Source of the DNA: Chloroflexota bacterium
GTDB taxonomy: Bacteria > Chloroflexota > Dehalococcoidia > UBA2979
Length of the DNA stretch: 9,122 nucleotides
Reading direction: 5' to 3'
Assembly (NCBI GenBank): GCA_009843585.1
Contig: VYDC01000155.1
Location: forward strand, 3,091-12,212
Positions 6,709 to 9,122 of this stretch are shown here, in pieces. A program made the position numbers and the translations under genes. The notes under the pieces were generated by a model that was given only the letters and a program-made list of their open reading frames with translations, was not told where the DNA came from and did not search any database. The first letter of the stretch is position 1; each line of letters opens with the position of its first letter.

Positions 6709-6820
6709 GCTGCCTAATCCCCCATCGGGGGGACCGGGGGAACCACTTCTGGGGTGAACCCTCTTCGGAGGGCGGGTGACTCTGCTCCACCCGAACCCGT
6801 CAGCTTACCCCGGCGGCAGA
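6709..6820 (+). ncRNA. ydaO/yuaA-type c-di-AMP riboswitch aptamer
   Basis: The segment follows the conserved ydaO layout closely. A closing stem P1 pairs CTGCC (6710-6714) with GGCAG (6815-6819). The core boxes are GGGGAACC (6737-6744), GGGGTGAA (6751-6758) and CCCGTCAGCTTACCCCGG (6796-6813). CCGGGG (6734-6739) pairs with CCCCGG (6808-6813). One internal helix is CCCTC-TTCG-GAGGG (6759-6772), capped by a UUCG tetraloop; another pairs CGGGTG (6773-6778) with CACCCG (6788-6793). The arrangement matches, as I recall it, the aptamer whose crystal structure is known from Caldanaerobacter (Thermoanaerobacter) tengcongensis. ydaO RNAs bind cyclic di-AMP and usually turn expression off. The one clear departure is CAGCTTACC where CAGCTAACC is usual. 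It lies on the same strand as the zinc-ribbon gene, 87 bases before its start. Confidence 0.9.
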
Positions 6821-6856
6821 TGAGCAGGCCCCGGCCGGTGGGATGCCGGCACGGAC

Positions 6857-6897
6857 CCTCCTGCGGGAGGTTCGCGCCACCCGGTGGCGCGAGGAGG
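6857..6897 (+). promoter_or_regulatory. Putative riboswitch expression platform that can mask the Shine-Dalgarno site
   Basis: CCTCC (6857-6861) can pair with the adjacent GGAGG (6866-6870, loop TGCG). Alternatively CCTCCT (6857-6862) can pair with AGGAGG (6892-6897), the ribosome-binding site of the zinc-ribbon gene. Between them is a perfect 9-bp hairpin, TCGCGCCAC-CCG-GTGGCGCGA (6872-6892). These pairings exclude each other and would expose or hide the SD. There is no T-tract, so translational control seems more likely than intrinsic termination. The coupling to the aptamer is inferred. Confidence 0.5.
6892..6897 (+). promoter_or_regulatory. Ribosome-binding site of the zinc-ribbon gene
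   Basis: A perfect AGGAGG lies 10 nt before the GTG at 6908. It favours that start over the in-frame GTG at 6884, which would put the SD inside the coding sequence. Confidence 0.6.
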
Positions 6898-6907
6898 CCT
6901 GACTGCC

Positions 6908-7120
6908 GTGATCCACTCACCCCCACCCCGCAACTGCCCGCGCTGCCGTGGCCTGATCATCGTCGAGGACGACTGGTACGGCTCGTTCGGCACCTGCGTG
7001 ACCTGCGGCTACGTCCACGAGACGCAGCGCGCCGATCCCGCAGACCTGCTGGCCGAGGAGCAGCTCGCCGCTGGCAAGCAGCGGCGGCGCCAGCCCTCGC
7101 ACGGCAAGCTCCGCCTCTAG
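6908..7120 (+). CDS. Small zinc-ribbon protein (CxxC-x16-CxxC), function unknown
   Basis: A 70-residue protein. Cys10-Pro-Arg-Cys13 and Cys30-Val-Thr-Cys33 form two zinc knuckles separated by 16 residues, in the pattern NCPRCRGLIIVEDD...FGTCVTCGYVHE, typical of a treble-cleft or zinc-ribbon fold. An acidic, helix-prone segment (DPADLLAEEQLAAG, 43-56) follows, then a basic tail (KQRRRQPSHGKLRL, 57-70) that might contact nucleic acid. There is no signal peptide or membrane segment, so it should be cytoplasmic. I do not recognise a named family; similar short ribbons are usually annotated as hypothetical. The GTG at 6908 is chosen for AGGAGG 10 nt upstream; starting at 6884 would add 8 residues. 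It sits alone behind its own promoter and a c-di-AMP riboswitch, which implies that its level follows c-di-AMP. Confidence 0.8.
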   Translation: MIHSPPPRNCPRCRGLIIVEDDWYGSFGTCVTCGYVHETQRADPADLLAEEQLAAGKQRRRQPSHGKLRL

Positions 7121-7151
7121 ACCCGACCCCCGCGCGGGAACGGGCTGCACG

Positions 7152-7169
7152 CCGCCCCTCGCGGGGCGG
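7152..7169 (+). terminator. GC hairpin downstream of the zinc-ribbon gene
   Basis: CCGCCCC (7152-7158) pairs with GGGGCGG (7163-7169) around a TCGC loop, 31 bases after the stop codon. No T-tract follows. It is a plausible 3' end for the zinc-ribbon transcript, but in DNA of this GC content such short stems also arise by chance. Confidence 0.35.
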
Positions 7170-7239
7170 GGCGCGCCGCCGCATGCGCGGGGCAGCGGGA
7201 GGCGGACCGTCCTCGCTCAGGCCCGCGCCGGGCCGTGCC

Positions 7240-7268
7240 CCGCGGGACGCCGCTCAGGCGTCCCGCGG
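7240..7268 (-). terminator. Perfect 12-bp hairpin spanning the cimA stop codon
   Basis: CCGCGGGACGCC (7240-7251) and GGCGTCCCGCGG (7257-7268) are perfectly complementary with a 5-nt loop, and the loop contains the cimA stop codon (TCA on the + strand, TGA on the mRNA). No T-tract follows. The symmetry means it can fold on transcripts from either strand, so it may separate the convergent zinc-ribbon and cimA units. The terminator role is inferred. Confidence 0.55.
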
Positions 7269-8915
7269 TCCGCGCGCATGGTGGAAGAGCCAGTACTCGT
7301 AGGCGTCCTGCAGCGCCATCCACGAGGCCTCGATCACGTCGGTCGACGCGCCGACGGTGCGCCAGAGCGAGAGGCCGTCTGACGACTCGATGAGCACGCG
7401 CACCGCGGCGTCGGCGCCGCCGCTCGGGTTGATGATGCGCACCTTGTAGTCGAGCAGGTGCACGCGATCGAGCTCGGGGTACGACTCGAGCAGGGCGCGG
7501 CGCACGGCGAGGTCGAGGGCGGAGACGGGACCGTTGCCGTCGGCGGCGGTCTGCGAGAGCCGGTCGCCGACCCGCACCTTCACCATTGCCTCCGCCTGCA
7601 TCTCGTTCTCGTCGCTCCCGTGCCCGTGGCGGCGGCGCTCGACGATCAGGAAGTCCTCGAGGTCGAAGGGAGCCTGGTAGCCGCCGAGCGAGCGGCGGAC
7701 GAGGAGCTCGAACGAGGCCTCCGACGACTCGTACTGGAAGCCGCGCGCCTCCTGCTCCTTGACGTGCTCGAGCACCACGCGCGCCTGCGCCTCGCTCAGC
7801 TCGAGCTCGACGCCCTGCTCGCGCAGCTTCTCCACGATATTGCGGCGCCCCGAGAGCTCGGAGACGAGCACGCGCTCGGTGTTCCCGACGCTCCCGGGAT
7901 CGACGTGCGTGTAGGAGCCGGCCGACTTCGTGATCGCGGCGACGTGCAGCCCCGCCTTGTGCGCGAAGGCGCTCTGCCCCACGTAGGGCTGGCTCTTGTT
8001 CGGGATCATGTTCGCGAGCTCGTCGGCGAAGCGCGCCGTCTCGGTGAGCCGGGCCAGCTGCTCGTCGCTCACGACGTCGATGCCGAGCTTGAGCTTCAGG
8101 TTCGCCACGACGGAGATCATGTTGGCGTTGCCGGTGCGTTCGCCCCATCCGTTCACGCAGGCCTGGACCTGCGTTGCGCCGGCCTCCACGGCGAGCAGCG
8201 TGTTGGCGACGGCGATGTCCGCGTCGTTGTGCACGTGGATCCCGATCTCGCAGTCCACGGCGTCCCGGGCGGCGCGTACGCCCGCCACCACCTCGCCCGG
8301 AAGCGAGCCGCCGTTGGTGTCGCAGAGGGTGACGGTGCCCGCGCCTGCGCCCTCGGCGGCGCGCAGGGTGGCGAGCGCGTATGCGGGATCCTCCTGGAAG
8401 CCGTCGAAGAAGTGCTCGGCGTCGAAGACGACCTCTCGGCCCTGGGCGACGAGATGCCTCACGGAGTCCGCGATCATCGAGAGGTTCTCCTCCTCGGTCG
8501 TCTCGAGCACCTCGATGACCTGCTTCGCCGAGGACTTCCCGACGATGGTGATGACCGGCGTCTTCGCCTCGAGCACGGCGGCGATGGCGGGATCGCTCGC
8601 GGCGTCCCCGCCCGCGCGCCGCGTCGAACCGAAGGCGACGAGCCGGGCGTGCCGCAGCCCGAGCTCGCCCGCGCGGCGGAAGAAGTCCGCGTCCTTCGGG
8701 TTGGAGCCGGGATAGCCGCCCTCGATGTAGTGGACGCCCATCTCGTCGAGCTTCCTCGCCAGCACGAGCTTGTCCTCGAGCGAGAGGGAGATGCCCTCCA
8801 TGCCGAGGCCATCCCGGAGCGTGGTGTCGTAGAGGCGGATCGGGTATCGCCGCGGCTCCTGCGCTGACGGGTCGCGGTCGGCGCCGGCGGCGCGTGTCGT
8901 CTCGGATGCGGTCAT
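7254..8915 (-). CDS. cimA: (R)-citramalate synthase
   Basis: The enzyme condenses pyruvate with acetyl-CoA to (R)-citramalate, the entry step of threonine-independent isoleucine synthesis. The 553-residue protein has the alpha-isopropylmalate/homocitrate synthase layout in its CimA form. A TIM barrel begins RLYDTTLRDG (27-36; Asp30 is a metal ligand) and includes HYIEGGYPGSNPKD (62-75), LCDTNGG (197-203), the metal-binding HVHND (227-231) and NGWGERTGNANM (255-266). The linker AFAHKAGLHVAAI (316-328) follows, then a C-terminal LeuA-type regulatory dimerisation domain (about 430-545) ending VGASTDVIEASWMALQDAYEYWL, where isoleucine feedback inhibition normally acts. The position after RDG reads LG where many relatives have xQ. 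The ATG at 8915 is preferred; in-frame GTG 8924 and TTG 8930 would add 3 or 5 residues. The ribosome-binding site is weak. Confidence 0.93.
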   Translation of the reverse strand: MTASETTRAAGADRDPSAQEPRRYPIRLYDTTLRDGLGMEGISLSLEDKLVLARKLDEMGVHYIEGGYPGSNPKDADFFRRAGELGLRHARLVAFGSTRRAGGDAASDPAIAAVLEAKTPVITIVGKSSAKQVIEVLETTEEENLSMIADSVRHLVAQGREVVFDAEHFFDGFQEDPAYALATLRAAEGAGAGTVTLCDTNGGSLPGEVVAGVRAARDAVDCEIGIHVHNDADIAVANTLLAVEAGATQVQACVNGWGERTGNANMISVVANLKLKLGIDVVSDEQLARLTETARFADELANMIPNKSQPYVGQSAFAHKAGLHVAAITKSAGSYTHVDPGSVGNTERVLVSELSGRRNIVEKLREQGVELELSEAQARVVLEHVKEQEARGFQYESSEASFELLVRRSLGGYQAPFDLEDFLIVERRRHGHGSDENEMQAEAMVKVRVGDRLSQTAADGNGPVSALDLAVRRALLESYPELDRVHLLDYKVRIINPSGGADAAVRVLIESSDGLSLWRTVGASTDVIEASWMALQDAYEYWLFHHARGPRDA

Positions 8916-8935
8916 GGGGTTCACTCGCAAGGCTG

Positions 8936-8989
8936 GGCGCCGCCCCGGTCATCAAGGTGGCGAGAGGGGTGGTCGTTCGTGGCGGCGCC
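8936..8989 (-). repeat. 9-bp inverted repeat in the cimA upstream region
   Basis: GGCGCCGCC (8936-8944) and GGCGGCGCC (8981-8989) can pair around a 36-nt loop. The structure lies just upstream of the cimA start, so it would form in the 5' untranslated RNA. A second, imperfect GC-rich stem (8992-9015) sits next to it. No T-tract follows either. Their role, if any, is unknown. Confidence 0.35.
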
Positions 8990-9026
8990 GCGTGCCGGCC
9001 GGCCGGCCAGCGCACCGCCTCTGCGG

Positions 9027-9104
9027 CTAGGCGATGGCAGCCGCCGCCGGCCACCCGGGCCGGACGGCGCGCACCACCTCCACCGCGTTCACTGCCTCTG
9101 GCAT
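9027..9104 (-). other. Possible Val-rich leader ORF upstream of cimA (25 codons)
   Basis: ATG at 9104 to TAG at 9029-9027 encodes MPEAVNAVEVVRAVRPGWP followed by AAAAIA. Five of 25 residues are Val, with a single Ile as the second-last residue. An in-frame stop lies upstream, so this is not the tail of a longer gene. A TAGAAT element lies 9 nt before the ATG, so the transcript could be nearly leaderless. It ends 111 bases before the cimA start and is followed by the two potential stems. Leader peptides of this kind control branched-chain amino-acid genes in other bacteria, but chance is a serious alternative at this length. Confidence 0.25.
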
Positions 9105-9113
9105 GGTGCAACG

Positions 9114-9119
9114 ATTCTA
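9114..9119 (-). promoter_or_regulatory. Possible -10 element upstream of cimA
   Basis: TAGAAT on the minus strand matches TATAAT at five of six positions and stands out in very GC-rich DNA. Its -35 region falls outside the window, so the promoter cannot be completed. A start near 9107 would place cimA behind a leader of about 190 nt. Confidence 0.35.
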
Positions 9120-9122
9120 GGG

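Noticed and set aside
6670..6717. A 15-codon ORF (ATG to TAA) between the promoter and the riboswitch, ending just inside the aptamer at P1.
   Set aside because: There is no Shine-Dalgarno before the ATG, the codons include the conserved 5' strand of P1 and the leader hairpin, and the peptide shows nothing recognisable. Probably chance.
7220..7234. Small hairpin GGCCCG-CGC-CGGGCC between the zinc-ribbon gene and cimA.
   Set aside because: A 6-bp all-GC stem is expected by chance in this composition, and a much stronger hairpin lies beside it.
7458..8867. Long open frame on the + strand antisense to cimA.
   Set aside because: It mirrors cimA codons in GC-rich DNA, with low-complexity charged content and no domain. 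It is a shadow of the real gene.
1..9122. CRISPR arrays, transposase genes, insertion-sequence ends, tRNA or rRNA genes, toxin-antitoxin or defence cassettes.
   Set aside because: None was seen: no regularly spaced repeats, no integrase or transposase motifs, and no tRNA-like cloverleaf noticed by eye.

Overview
The window is very GC-rich bacterial DNA with tightly packed genes, many GTG starts, and no phage, transposon, CRISPR or tRNA/rRNA signal. Taxonomy cannot be fixed from the sequence alone. A lipoprotein with a Thr/Pro-rich linker, a citramalate synthase, a cobO-cobT-cobS-cobU cluster and a ydaO-type (c-di-AMP) riboswitch would fit a high-GC Chloroflexota or Actinomycetota member. That assignment is inference.

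Layout, left to right. (1) 2-868 (+): the 3' end of an NMT1/THI5-type ABC-transporter substrate-binding protein. (2) 844-2562 (-): a secreted lipoprotein that converges on and overlaps gene 1. It has a trypsin/HtrA-like domain whose His and Ser positions appear replaced, followed by two similar C-terminal domains. (3) 2736-5910 (-): a four-gene cobalamin operon transcribed cobO, cobT, cobS, cobU, with gaps of about 1 to 43 nt. It covers corrinoid adenosylation and nucleotide-loop assembly, and a 13-bp-stem hairpin follows cobU. (4) 6039-6626 (+): a phosphinothricin-acetyltransferase-like GNAT enzyme, divergent from cobO. (5) 6623-7120 (+): a sigma70-like promoter whose -35 box contains the GNAT stop codon, then a well-formed ydaO/c-di-AMP riboswitch, a possible SD-masking expression platform, and a 70-residue CxxC/CxxC zinc-ribbon protein of unknown function. 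(6) 7254-8915 (-): citramalate synthase (cimA), with its stop codon in the loop of a perfect 12-bp hairpin. (7) 8916-9122: the cimA upstream region, with inverted repeats, a -10-like TAGAAT and a tiny Val-rich ORF that might be a leader peptide.

The most unusual unit is the c-di-AMP riboswitch in front of the zinc-ribbon mini-protein. The best-known ydaO targets are cell-wall hydrolases and potassium or osmolyte transporters, so this pairing suggests a new member of the c-di-AMP regulon. The cob operon is standard metabolism and shows no cobalamin riboswitch in its short 5' region. CimA makes citramalate from pyruvate and acetyl-CoA for threonine-independent isoleucine synthesis.
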